64,000 bases of DNA from Bacillota bacterium. GTDB lineage: Bacteria > Bacillota > Clostridia > Lachnospirales > Lachnospiraceae. A program made the translations under genes and the position numbers. Under the pieces are notes generated by a model. It saw only the letters and a list, made by a program, of their open reading frames with translations. It ran no database searches and was not told the DNA's origin. This document shows positions 17,550-25,504 of the stretch, in pieces. Each line of letters opens with the position of its first letter. Position 1 is the stretch's first letter. Location of the stretch: positions 1 through 64,000 of the forward strand of contig JAEZLH010000024.1 in assembly GCA_023435895.1 (NCBI GenBank). Direction: 5' to 3'.

Positions 17550-17604
17550 ATTATAAGCCTCCTTTGCTTTTTGTATATAAAATTATATGGTAATTTTTAC
17601 ATAA

Positions 17605-17633
17605 ATTTTATCATATTTTTAGTGAAAAGGCAA
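17605..17633 (-). promoter_or_regulatory. Promoter of deoD
   Basis: On the - strand TTGCCT (17628-17633), a 17-bp spacer and TAAAAT (17605-17610), 56 bp before the ATG. Confidence 0.5.
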
Positions 17634-17639
17634 TTCTCC

Positions 17640-17938
17640 ATTACCTTTCTATTGTAGTATGTTTTTCTATCAATCCTATTTGTGACGTACTATAATTACT
17701 ACTTTTATATTATTATGCACGAATCATTCGCCTGTAAGTCTGCCACTCTTTATCCTTCACGAATGGAAATCTATTAGTATTTACTATGAATTTCATCGAA
17801 ATATTGGTCAAACCTGTATTAGTATTTCCTACAATAATTTCAATTATATTGTTATGCAATATTCTAAATTCTATGATGTATAGTGCAAAGAAAAAGTATA
17901 CTCCCTGTAAAATTTTTTTAAGAATGTTTGATATACCA
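17640..17938. other. Spacer between deoD and the MATE gene
   Basis: Only a frame at 17713-17991 is open here. It starts with TTG, has no ribosome binding site and overlaps the MATE promoter, so I see no supported gene. Confidence 0.4.
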
Positions 17939-17966
17939 TTGATTTCATTTTGAATAGTGCTATAAT
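17939..17966 (+). promoter_or_regulatory. Promoter of the MATE transporter gene
   Basis: TTGATT (17939-17944), a 16-bp spacer, TATAAT (17961-17966). Confidence 0.6.
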
Positions 17967-18007
17967 CACCTTTATACTGTCTAGGAAACAAAACGGGAGA
18001 TGATTAT

Positions 18008-19408
18008 TTGAACATAGCTAATATCCTAACTGTAAAACATATGTTAAGAGAAGACCAACTGCTTGGTGAATTACCTTCTACCAAGAAAGCATATTCTAAT
18101 TTTTTTCAAATCGCTTGGCCTTCTGCCTTGGAAGCACTACTGGTTGCAATGATTGGGGTAGTAGATACCATTATGGTAGGTACTTTAGGCAAAGGAGCGA
18201 TTACCGCGGTGGGTATCACGAACCAACCAAAATTTGTATTACTTGCCGCCATATTTTCTTTAAATACCGGTATTATCGCAGTGGTAGCACGACGAAAGGG
18301 TCAGGAAGACAGGGATGGGGCGAATCAGACCTTACGAACCGGTATCCTGCTAAGTGGTACTCTCTCCATTCTCATGGCGATCCTAGGTTACCTGTTCGCC
18401 AAACCAATTCTTTTAATCATGGGTGCAGAAAGTTCTTACCTTAAGGACGCGATTAGCTTCTTTCGAATACTGATGTTCAGCATTCCCTTTCAAGCTCTCA
18501 ATCTCACCATAAACGCTGCACAACGCGGTTGCGGCAAAACTAAGATCTCATTAATCACCAATGTAACCAGTAATTTAATTAATATCATTTTGGATGTTCT
18601 GTTAATTAACGGAATTGGTTTCTTTCCAAGACTGGAGGTTCGAGGTGCTGCCATAGCAACCACCACAGGAGCCTTTGTAGCTTTTTGTATCTCCTTTCTC
18701 ACACTGTTTCGCAAGAAGGAATATTTGTCCTTTCATGTCAATGTGGGGTGGTCATTGAAAGAAAGCGTACTAAAACCAATTTCAAGGGTAAGTTCCAGTG
18801 CTTTTGTTGAGCAGGTATTCATGAGACTTGGCTTCGTAGCCTACGCAGCAATTGTTGCCCGCTTAGGAGAAACCGCCTATGCAACCCATCTCATCTGTAT
18901 GAATATATTAAGTCTTTCTTTTTGCTTTGGTGACGGATTATCCATCGCCGCTTCTGCTCTTGTTGGTCAAAACATGGGTGCAAAAAGACCGGACTTATCC
19001 ATAATGTATGGTAAGACCGGTCAAAGAATTGCTTTTATTATATCAACAATAGTGTTTTTTGTATTTCTATTCGGAAGAAGCTTTTTGATCACTTTATTTA
19101 CAAGAGAAGCGATTGTTATCGCCATAGGCGCTAATATTATGATTATCAGTGCCTTGACCACCCACCTTCAAACCTCACAGGTTGTTTTAAATGGATGCTT
19201 GCGTGGTGCCGGAGATACAGGCTTTGTTGCTGCTGTTTCCCTAATAAGTGTGGCATTTGTCCGTCCCTTACTTACCTGGGCGTTATGCTTTCCCTTTGGC
19301 TTTGGTGTATACGGCGCCTGGATTGCCTTATTAGTGGATCAATGCTTTCGATTTGTTACCAGCTACCGAAGATTTTCCGGTGGAAAATGGACCGGTATTT
19401 CATTATAA
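18008..19408 (+). CDS. MATE family efflux transporter
   Basis: 466 residues, inner membrane, with about 12 hydrophobic segments in two six-helix halves. The first half shows AIVVDTIMVGTLG-like MATE sequence (VVDTIMVGTLGKGAITAVG) and the second AYATHLICMNILSLSFCFGDGLSIAASALVGQNMGA. MATE pumps export cationic drugs or metabolites with Na+ or H+ antiport; the substrate here is unknown. The start is a TTG at 18008 with GGGAGA seven bases upstream; the next ATG (18041) has no ribosome binding site. It converges with the DUF4349 gene. Confidence 0.9.
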   Translation: MNIANILTVKHMLREDQLLGELPSTKKAYSNFFQIAWPSALEALLVAMIGVVDTIMVGTLGKGAITAVGITNQPKFVLLAAIFSLNTGIIAVVARRKGQEDRDGANQTLRTGILLSGTLSILMAILGYLFAKPILLIMGAESSYLKDAISFFRILMFSIPFQALNLTINAAQRGCGKTKISLITNVTSNLINIILDVLLINGIGFFPRLEVRGAAIATTTGAFVAFCISFLTLFRKKEYLSFHVNVGWSLKESVLKPISRVSSSAFVEQVFMRLGFVAYAAIVARLGETAYATHLICMNILSLSFCFGDGLSIAASALVGQNMGAKRPDLSIMYGKTGQRIAFIISTIVFFVFLFGRSFLITLFTREAIVIAIGANIMIISALTTHLQTSQVVLNGCLRGAGDTGFVAAVSLISVAFVRPLLTWALCFPFGFGVYGAWIALLVDQCFRFVTSYRRFSGGKWTGISL

Positions 19409-19420
19409 TACCGGTACCGG

Positions 19421-20494
19421 TTACTCCTTGGGAGTTTGTTTCTGTTCCGGATTTAGCGTAGAATTCGGATTTGATTGAGGATTAATGTTTGGCTGCCCGC
19501 CTGGTTGTCTATTTGGGATAGCTTCTGCATTAACTCTACGATATTTCATAGTTTCCTTTTTATAAAAATGACGAGCAATTAGTCCAAGGACTAATAAAAT
19601 CACACCCCATATAATAAAGTACGGAAGATTAACAATGAACCATACTAAGAAGGATTGGAAGCCATTGCTGACATTCTCAAAGGTGTTGGAAAGACCATCT
19701 GAAATTCTGCTAAAAAAGGTAGGCTTCACTACTTTCGGAGGTGTTATCTTTCTTACTTCTTGAATATTAAGCGTAACATAGCTGAATTCTACTTGATTAT
19801 CAAAAAGTCTTAATTGACTCTGATTTTTCTCCAGCTCATAACGGATATCACTGAGTCTTGTTTCTAATGTGATAATGTTATCCAGCTCTTTTGTCTCTTT
19901 CAAGATATCATACAACCGTTCCTGTTCTATCTTCAATGTATCTATTCTGCTTTGGGTATCTACATATTGAAGAGATACATTTTCACTGGTCTGCTGGCTA
20001 TCGATTACATTGGATTCCTTCTTTATAAACGAGATAAATTCTTCCGCTTTGTTCGTAGGAATTCTGGCAAGAATAGATCCGTTACGTTCTACATTGCTGT
20101 CATCATAGCTCTTACCACCGATTTTTGAATTCTCGGTATATCCTCCCATGTTCTTAATGCTTGTTTGAACGTCATCTAATAATTTGTCAAAATCCTTTGT
20201 TTCAACATTAAATTGATACTTATAAATAATTTTATCCTGTGTTTTGTTATAACCCACCTCTGTAGCCTTCACACCGGAATCCGTTCCGTTATTAGAAGTA
20301 TCCACATCACCCTTACCATCCGCAGGTGCTTCATTCTCATTAGATGTAAAATCTGATACATCGCCATAATTCGCTCCGCCATCGTTCGCTTTCTGCGGTT
20401 CAGAGGCCGTATCTTTTTTTGCGCCACAGGCAGTAAAGACAAACATAACAACAATAAAAATACAAATCAATCGGAACCCATTTCTTTTCTTCAT
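19421..20494 (-). CDS. DUF4349 lipoprotein
   Basis: 357 residues from the ATG at 20494 (GGGAGG upstream). A lipoprotein signal ends VMFVFTACGAKK (C23), so it is anchored outside the membrane. After a ~75-residue acidic low-complexity linker comes the DUF4349 domain: paired strands, a long coiled coil (about residues 185-250, LKIEQERLYDILKETKELDNIITLETRL) and LDNQVEFSYVTLNIQEV. A C-terminal membrane helix (about 285-310) and a Pro/Asn/Gln-rich tail follow. It is probably an envelope sensor or structural protein; no defined function. It converges with the MATE gene, with a 12-bp gap. Confidence 0.85.
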   Translation of the reverse strand: MKKRNGFRLICIFIVVMFVFTACGAKKDTASEPQKANDGGANYGDVSDFTSNENEAPADGKGDVDTSNNGTDSGVKATEVGYNKTQDKIIYKYQFNVETKDFDKLLDDVQTSIKNMGGYTENSKIGGKSYDDSNVERNGSILARIPTNKAEEFISFIKKESNVIDSQQTSENVSLQYVDTQSRIDTLKIEQERLYDILKETKELDNIITLETRLSDIRYELEKNQSQLRLFDNQVEFSYVTLNIQEVRKITPPKVVKPTFFSRISDGLSNTFENVSNGFQSFLVWFIVNLPYFIIWGVILLVLGLIARHFYKKETMKYRRVNAEAIPNRQPGGQPNINPQSNPNSTLNPEQKQTPKE

Positions 20495-20782
20495 AAAATC
20501 CTCCCATCCGTCAACAAGTGACTTGAAAATAATTATATTAACTATTCTAATGATTAGACGTCCCTGATAAGAAAAGGGTTCCATAGGATGTAATAAATTG
20601 TGAACTTGTGAGCTTGTGAGCTTGAATCACTTAATACTTAATAACTCAATTAGTCGGTCAAAAAGTCTAATATCCTAACTATTATAGTGTTAGCGTCAAA
20701 TAGCCCTGTTGTGGTAATGACTATTTGCACAATGTTAAAAGGTATGTTCCTTCGATGTCAATGATAACTTGCACAAAATCAA

Positions 20783-21241
20783 TCAACTATGTGGCATAAG
20801 AAAGCTGTCAATATGTGGCTTCATCAGCTCCAGTAAGCGCCCCATCTTATTGGTCAGATAAAGATAACCCATTAATGCCTCAAGTCCGGTAGCAGTTCGG
20901 TATTCTACCACCCCGGCATTTTTTGCAGTAGTAAAGGATTTTGCATTACGTCCTCTTTTAAATACGGAGAGTTCTTCTTCTGATAATTGATCCTTGATTT
21001 TATGGTACAAATCTGCCTGTGCGGAGGCCTGAACAAGCTTTGATGCTCTTTGATGGAGCTTATTCACCGGCGCATTGCCGCTCTCCACTACAACGGTGCG
21101 AATGACAAGGTCGAAAATCGAATCTCCTATAAATGCAAGGGTCAGGGGAGAATAACTCTTGATATCTGTTTCGGGCAAATTGTTCTTTTTCTTTATAAAT
21201 TCCGAAAAGCCGAATTCTATGTTGCCTAATTCCTCTTCCAT
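20783..21241 (-). CDS. mrnC: Mini-ribonuclease III
   Basis: 152 residues. This is an RNase III catalytic domain without the dsRNA-binding domain; it matures the 5' and 3' ends of 23S rRNA. PLTLAFIGDSIFDLVIR holds the catalytic acidic cluster and AGVVEYRTATGLEALMGYLYL the second. Its start lies inside the cysS 3' end (16-bp overlap), with AGAGGGCG as ribosome binding site. This is the usual cysS-mrnC order in Firmicutes, so it falls under the Cys T-box with cysE and cysS. Confidence 0.94.
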   Translation of the reverse strand: MEEELGNIEFGFSEFIKKKNNLPETDIKSYSPLTLAFIGDSIFDLVIRTVVVESGNAPVNKLHQRASKLVQASAQADLYHKIKDQLSEEELSVFKRGRNAKSFTTAKNAGVVEYRTATGLEALMGYLYLTNKMGRLLELMKPHIDSFLMPHS

Positions 21242-22629
21242 CTTACGCCCTCTCTGGTATCCTCTAACACAATACCCTTTTCCAGCAATAGATTTCTGAT
21301 TTCATCAGCCTTTCCAAAATCCCTGTTCTTTCTTGCTGTCTGTCTATCCTCAATTAGCTGCTCGATTTCTTCATCAAGAAGTTCTTGTTCCTTCTCCGTC
21401 TTAATTCCAAGAATCTCACATAGGTTAGTAATTTTATCATGCATACTCTTAACAAATTCTATGCTGCTTTCGCCCTTGCAGCTAGTATTGGATAACTTCA
21501 CAAGTTCAAAGATGGAAGCAATGGCATCTGCGGTATTAAAGTCATCGTCCATCGCATCCATGAACTTCGTATTTAGTGCCTCAGCTTCATTCAAAACTAC
21601 TTGCTCGTCGGAGGAAATAAATTCTCTGGATAGCACACCACTTTCTAGTAAGTATTCCATCTGTCCGATTGAGGTTAAAATACGGTTTAGGGACGCTTTT
21701 GCGGACTCCACCAAATCCCTGCTAAAATTCAACGGGCTACGGTAGTGTGAATTCAGCATAAAGAATCTCAGTACTTGAGGATCAAATTGCTCGCATACTT
21801 CACGAACCGTAAAGAAGTTCCCCTCTGATTTAGACATCTTTTTATTATCAATATTTAAAAATGCATTGTGCATCCAATATCTTGCAAATTCCTTACCATT
21901 GGCTGCCTCGCTCTGCGCGATTTCATTCTCATGGTGGGGAAATACCAGGTCTTCTCCGCCTGCATGAATATCAATCTGCTCACCAAGATATTTCTTACTC
22001 ATTACTGAGCATTCAATATGCCAGCCGGGGCGTCCTTCGCTCCAAGGAGAATTCCAGAAGGGCTCCCCTTCCTTCTTCGGCTTCCAAAGTACGAAATCCA
22101 TCGGGTCTTCCTTCTCATCCGCTACTGCAATTCGAATTCCTGCCTCCAGATCATCTATTTTCTTCTTGGATAATTTGCCGTAATCCTGAAAGCTTCTGGT
22201 TTTAAAATATACGGTGCCGTTCTTTTCATAGGCATGACCCTTTTGAATCAATTCCCCAATCATCTCGACCATTCCTTCAATTTCTTCTGTTGCCTTGGGA
22301 TGATAGGTTGCCTCTTTTATGTTCAATGCCCCTGTATCCACTTTGAATTCTTTGATATAACGCTCTGAAATCTCAGATGGACTGACACCTTCTTCATTTG
22401 CCTTCTTAATAATTTTATCATCGACATCAGTGAAATTAGATACATAGTTCACTTCAAACCCACGGTATTCAAAATATCTTCTAACTGTATCGAAAATAAT
22501 TGCGGGTCTTGCATTACCGATATGGATATAATTATAAACGGTCGGTCCACAGACATACATTCTGACCTTTCCTTCTTCTAATGGCACGAATTCATCCTTT
22601 TTCTGAGTCAAAGTATTATAAATCTTCAT
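21226..22629 (-). CDS. cysS: Cysteinyl-tRNA synthetase
   Basis: 467 residues, class I aminoacyl-tRNA synthetase. YNYIHIGNARP is the HIGH motif and NKKMSKSEGN the KMSKS loop. Zinc ligands start with C27 (MYVCGPTVY) and continue with ECSVMSKKYL and GGEDLVFPHHENEIAQSEA. The C-terminal anticodon-binding helical part is present and the length is normal. TGGAGG precedes the ATG. Second gene of the T-box operon cysE-cysS-mrnC; the 323-bp gap after cysE contains no convincing terminator or promoter. Confidence 0.97.
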   Translation of the reverse strand: MKIYNTLTQKKDEFVPLEEGKVRMYVCGPTVYNYIHIGNARPAIIFDTVRRYFEYRGFEVNYVSNFTDVDDKIIKKANEEGVSPSEISERYIKEFKVDTGALNIKEATYHPKATEEIEGMVEMIGELIQKGHAYEKNGTVYFKTRSFQDYGKLSKKKIDDLEAGIRIAVADEKEDPMDFVLWKPKKEGEPFWNSPWSEGRPGWHIECSVMSKKYLGEQIDIHAGGEDLVFPHHENEIAQSEAANGKEFARYWMHNAFLNIDNKKMSKSEGNFFTVREVCEQFDPQVLRFFMLNSHYRSPLNFSRDLVESAKASLNRILTSIGQMEYLLESGVLSREFISSDEQVVLNEAEALNTKFMDAMDDDFNTADAIASIFELVKLSNTSCKGESSIEFVKSMHDKITNLCEILGIKTEKEQELLDEEIEQLIEDRQTARKNRDFGKADEIRNLLLEKGIVLEDTREGVRWKRN

Positions 22630-22952
22630 TTTGTTTTCCTCCAGTTTCTTTATTTCAACTTAACTTAAGTTTTTTATTTGATTAGTGTGTAACTATTATC
22701 TTAATTATTAACACTATTATCTGCTTGAGCCTTATCATTTAACAACATATTATCATATATTTCATACCTGTTATAGCTTTATATCTTATTATTATATAAT
22801 TAAGGTGGCAAAAGCCTTTTTGAAAGAGTTCCTTATTAGCTACATAGAACAAATGATGCTGTGAAATATAGTGGTTATTACATAGTCTTTATCTTATAAT
22901 AGCCATGTCACAGTATAGATAGAGCTTTTGACTTCCTACTCATTATGTTTCA

Positions 22953-23654
22953 TTACAATGCTTTTTTATCCTGCTTATGCTCCATTTCCAGCTCATTGGA
23001 TAGTTGGTCAATTTTTTCATACAATCTCTTTAATTCTGTTCTCAAACAGACATTTTCGTTATGAAGACAAAGTAACTCCTTTTGAAGCGGGTCTGGAAGA
23101 TGAACCTGATCTAAGTCTTCTCTGGGAATCTTCACATTGTTCTGCTTCACCACTCTTCCGGGTACCCCCACCACAGTTGAATTTGGTGGTACTTCAGAGA
23201 TGACCACGGAACCTGCCCCAATCTTTGAATTTTCTCCCACTGTAAAAGAACCAATTACCTTCGCGCCTGCACTGATCATGACATTATCACCTATAGTTGG
23301 ATGACGTTTTCCCTTCTCTTTCCCGGTTCCTCCAAGCGTAACACCTTGATAAAGTGTGACATTGTCTCCTACAATTGCGGTTTCTCCAATCACGACTCCA
23401 TGACCATGATCGATAAATAATCCTTTTCCAATTGTGGCTCCGGGATGTATTTCAATTCCAGTTTTTCTTACAGTTCTTTGTGAAAACCATCTTGCGAGAA
23501 AGAAATGCTTTTTCAGGAACAAATAATGTGCAATCCGATATCGAATAATCGCCCGAAAGCTGGGATATAAAAAAACCTCCAGTGGCGTTTTAATTGCCGG
23601 ATCGCGTTCTTTGATGACCTGCATTTCGCTTTTAACATATTTAATAACTCCCAT
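22953..23654 (-). CDS. cysE: Serine O-acetyltransferase
   Basis: 233 residues. It acetylates serine for cysteine synthesis. An N-terminal helical region (1-60) is followed by left-handed beta-helix hexapeptides containing GIEIHPGATIGKGLFIDHGHGVVIGETA (catalytic His/Asp) and GGTGKEKGKRHP. The C-terminus, ~50 residues beyond the beta-helix, is charged and coiled-coil-like (LKRLYEKIDQLSNELEMEHK), different from the usual CysK-binding tail that ends in Ile. AAAGGAG precedes the ATG. First gene after the Cys T-box, so amino-acid synthesis and charging are controlled together. Confidence 0.92.
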   Translation of the reverse strand: MGVIKYVKSEMQVIKERDPAIKTPLEVFLYPSFRAIIRYRIAHYLFLKKHFFLARWFSQRTVRKTGIEIHPGATIGKGLFIDHGHGVVIGETAIVGDNVTLYQGVTLGGTGKEKGKRHPTIGDNVMISAGAKVIGSFTVGENSKIGAGSVVISEVPPNSTVVGVPGRVVKQNNVKIPREDLDQVHLPDPLQKELLCLHNENVCLRTELKRLYEKIDQLSNELEMEHKQDKKAL

Positions 23655-23789
23655 ATCATATCTCCTTTTTAAAGAGTAATTATTTCATAGGGTAATCAAA
23701 ACTCCTTATTTCATTGTACTCATGATGTAAGGATAATAGTTACTTTTTTGCACTTCATTATTGAATACGATTCACCCCGCTTTTCCCAC

Positions 23790-24049
23790 AAAAAAACCGC
23801 CTCTATTAAACATAGAGGCGGTGAAAGTCGCGGTTCCACTCTATTTGTACACCAAATATCAATGTACATCTTATACAGATAACGGCTGTTACCGTGCACG
23901 GCTAAGAATAATCCTCACCGAGCAAGCTCCCGAATGCACTTCACTCATCTCTTCGCAAGGAATGCTTTCAGCCGGTGACATTCCATCTCTGATACTAATA
24001 AATGAGTTACTTTTCCGTTCAACGCTTTTTACTATTACATACCAATTCT
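23790..24049 (-). promoter_or_regulatory. T-box leader (tRNA-Cys) of cysE-cysS-mrnC
   Basis: On the - strand the antiterminator carries the T-box core AGTGGAACCGCG (23829-23838 for TGGAACCGCG). The terminator CCGCCTCTAT/ATAGAGGCGG follows (23797-23821), with seven U. Stem I has GGAATG/CATTCC around CACCGGCTGAAAG. Aligning the specifier-loop side (TGC then ATTCGGGAGC) with the AspRS2 T-box (AAC then ACTCCGGAGC) places UGC, a Cys codon, at the specifier position (23936-23938). This matches the downstream genes. Uncharged tRNA-Cys would favour read-through. Confidence 0.88.
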
Positions 24050-24055
24050 ATATAC

Positions 24056-24084
24056 ATTTTATGCAACATGTATCACTTTGTCAA
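24056..24084 (-). promoter_or_regulatory. Promoter of the Cys T-box operon
   Basis: TTGACA (24079-24084), a 17-bp spacer, TAAAAT (24056-24061), directly upstream of the T-box. Confidence 0.7.
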
Positions 24085-24248
24085 TATATTTTACTTTCTC
24101 ATGATCTTCTTGAACTTCATGGCAAATGAATTTTACCATACATTCCCAATTCATCATAATGATTTCAGAAAACCTTGCCACAATCATATACTCTGCGTTG
24201 ACTGGGATTGAAGTAACAACGGATTATTCAAATCCGTAATCAATGCCA

Positions 24249-24274
24249 AATAAAATACATAGATTTATTCTATG
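24249..24274 (-). terminator. Terminator of ispF
   Basis: CATAGA/TCTATG stem followed by TATTTTATTT on the - strand, about 20 bp after the ispF stop. The stem is short. Confidence 0.5.
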
Positions 24275-24291
24275 CCGTTCTCAAAATAATG

Positions 24292-24843
24292 TTATTGTTT
24301 GGAACACCCAGTACAACTGCTGCACTTACTTTCAGCTTGAGCATTTGGAGTTACATCATATTGATAATTCATCATATTCTCCAATAAACACACCGCATTG
24401 GAAGCGATACCAAGCCCCTCTCCTGTAAATCCAAGACCTTCTTCTGTTGTGGCTTTCACATTCACCCTATCCTCTTCTATCTCCAGTGCCTCACTAATAT
24501 TTTTGACCATCTGGGGAATATAAGGAGCAAGCTTCGGCTTTTGGGCTATCACTGTGGCATCGATGTTCTCAATTACATATAATTTGTTATCGAGTAAACT
24601 CTTTACTTTCTTAAGCAGTTCTATACTTGAGATTCCTTTATAGGAATTATCATTATCCGGAAAATGCTTCCCAATATCGCCCATAGCAGCAGCTCCAAGC
24701 AGTGCATCCATGATTGCATGAAGCAAAACATCAGCATCGGAGTGTCCCAGCAATCCCTTTTCATACGGAATCTTCACTCCTCCTAATATCAAATCTCTAT
24801 TTTCAACCAATTTATGAACATCATAACCTGATCCAATTCTCAT
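24292..24843 (-). CDS. ispF: 2-C-methyl-D-erythritol 2,4-cyclodiphosphate synthase
   Basis: 183 residues; cyclises CDP-ME-2-phosphate in the non-mevalonate isoprenoid pathway. Metal ligands are in RIGSGYDVHKL (D8, H10) and HSDADVLLHAIMDALLGA; DIGKHFPDND and KATTEEGLGFTGEGLGI are also intact. IspF normally ends near residue 157-160. This one continues with a ~20-residue tail ending KCSSCTGCSKQ (C174, C177, C180), an unusual CxxCxxC metal- or redox-type motif. AGGAGG precedes the ATG. It is the last gene before the cys operon, downstream of two tRNA genes that have their own terminator. Confidence 0.95.
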   Translation of the reverse strand: MRIGSGYDVHKLVENRDLILGGVKIPYEKGLLGHSDADVLLHAIMDALLGAAAMGDIGKHFPDNDNSYKGISSIELLKKVKSLLDNKLYVIENIDATVIAQKPKLAPYIPQMVKNISEALEIEEDRVNVKATTEEGLGFTGEGLGIASNAVCLLENMMNYQYDVTPNAQAESKCSSCTGCSKQ

Positions 24844-24948
24844 CGGTATTCCTCCTATTTTCTAAAGACAATCTATGTCTTAACTCTTTATTGATTATTC
24901 TTGTTGCGTAAAGATATTATAAGATATTCTTTCTTATTTTACCATACA

Positions 24949-24981
24949 GCAAAACAGCAATAATCAATGATTATTGCTGTT
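24949..24981 (-). terminator. Terminator of the tRNA-Val/tRNA-Met unit
   Basis: Perfect AACAGCAATAATCA (24953-24966) / TGATTATTGCTGTT (24968-24981) hairpin followed by TTTT on the - strand, right after tRNA-Met. Confidence 0.8.
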
Positions 24982-24985
24982 AAAA

Positions 24986-25059
24986 TAGCGAAGGACGGAT
25001 TTGAACCGCCGACACCGCGGGTATGAACCGCGTGCTCTCGCCAACTGAGCTACTTCGCC
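24986..25059 (-). tRNA. tRNA-Met (CAT anticodon)
   Basis: 74-nt cloverleaf on the - strand: acceptor GGCGAAG/CTTCGCT with a G-U first pair, D arm with AGCTCAGTTGG, anticodon stem CGCGG/CCGCG, loop TTCATAC, T loop GGTTCAAATCC. The CAU anticodon and paired 1-72 exclude initiator tRNA. It could be elongator Met or Ile2 (lysidine). CCA is not encoded. Confidence 0.92.
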
Positions 25060-25086
25060 ATATTTAGTTGTTAGATTCCGTCAAAA

Positions 25087-25159
25087 TGGGACCTATAGGG
25101 CTCGAACCTATGACCCTCTGCTTGTAAGGCAGATGCTCTCCCAGCTGAGCTAAGATCCC
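25087..25159 (-). tRNA. tRNA-Val (TAC anticodon)
   Basis: 73-nt cloverleaf on the - strand: acceptor GGGATCT/AGGTCCC, D arm AGCTCAGCTGGGAGAGC, anticodon stem TCTGC/GCAGA with loop CTTACAA, T loop GGTTCGAGCCC. No encoded CCA. Co-transcribed with tRNA-Met. Confidence 0.95.
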
Positions 25160-25178
25160 GTTCGAAAAGTACTTTTTT

Positions 25179-25207
25179 ATTATATTCATAAACAGAGGGT
25201 TTGTCAA
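25179..25207 (-). promoter_or_regulatory. Consensus promoter of the tRNA operon
   Basis: TTGACA (25202-25207), 17-bp spacer, TATAAT (25179-25184), 20 bp before mature tRNA-Val: a perfect sigma-A promoter. Confidence 0.88.
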
Positions 25208-25266
25208 TACTAATTTAAGAAATTATTTTAATAGTTTGAACAATAAGCAAAATATAAATTCAATAC

Positions 25267-25341
25267 TTGTCCCGAATAGAATATTCAAAAACCTCGACGT
25301 CTATTAGGAAGCCAACGTTTTTGAATACCCCTGTAGGACAA
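25267..25341. repeat. 75-bp two-tier inverted repeat
   Basis: Outer arms TTGTCC (25267-25272) / GGACAA (25336-25341); inner perfect arms TATTCAAAAAC (25282-25292) / GTTTTTGAATA (25317-25327); 24-base loop. No T-run on either strand. It lies in the 345-bp spacer between the tRNA promoter and the HelD gene end; the rest of the spacer to 25504 is featureless. Confidence 0.55.
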
Positions 25342-25504
25342 AATTTTTAATCATTTTTATAGAAAAATACAATATATCCCATAATCAATTTAGACATATC
25401 CATACAATCCTTACATTCCCCCTCCAAGGGCTACCTGAATACATCGTCACGTTTTCATTCAAACACAAAACTCAATATGGGTCATCCTTAAAAGGTATGC
25501 CACG

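Noticed and set aside
17713..17991. 92-codon open frame on the - strand between deoD and the MATE gene
   Set aside because: TTG start, no ribosome binding site, low-complexity Ile/Asn composition, and it overlaps the MATE promoter.
23761..24129. Open frame on the + strand over the T-box region
   Set aside because: Antisense to the Cys T-box leader and its promoter; no ribosome binding site.
24986..25059. Initiator tRNA-fMet
   Set aside because: Positions 1 and 72 can pair (G-U), unlike the C1xA72 mismatch of bacterial initiators.
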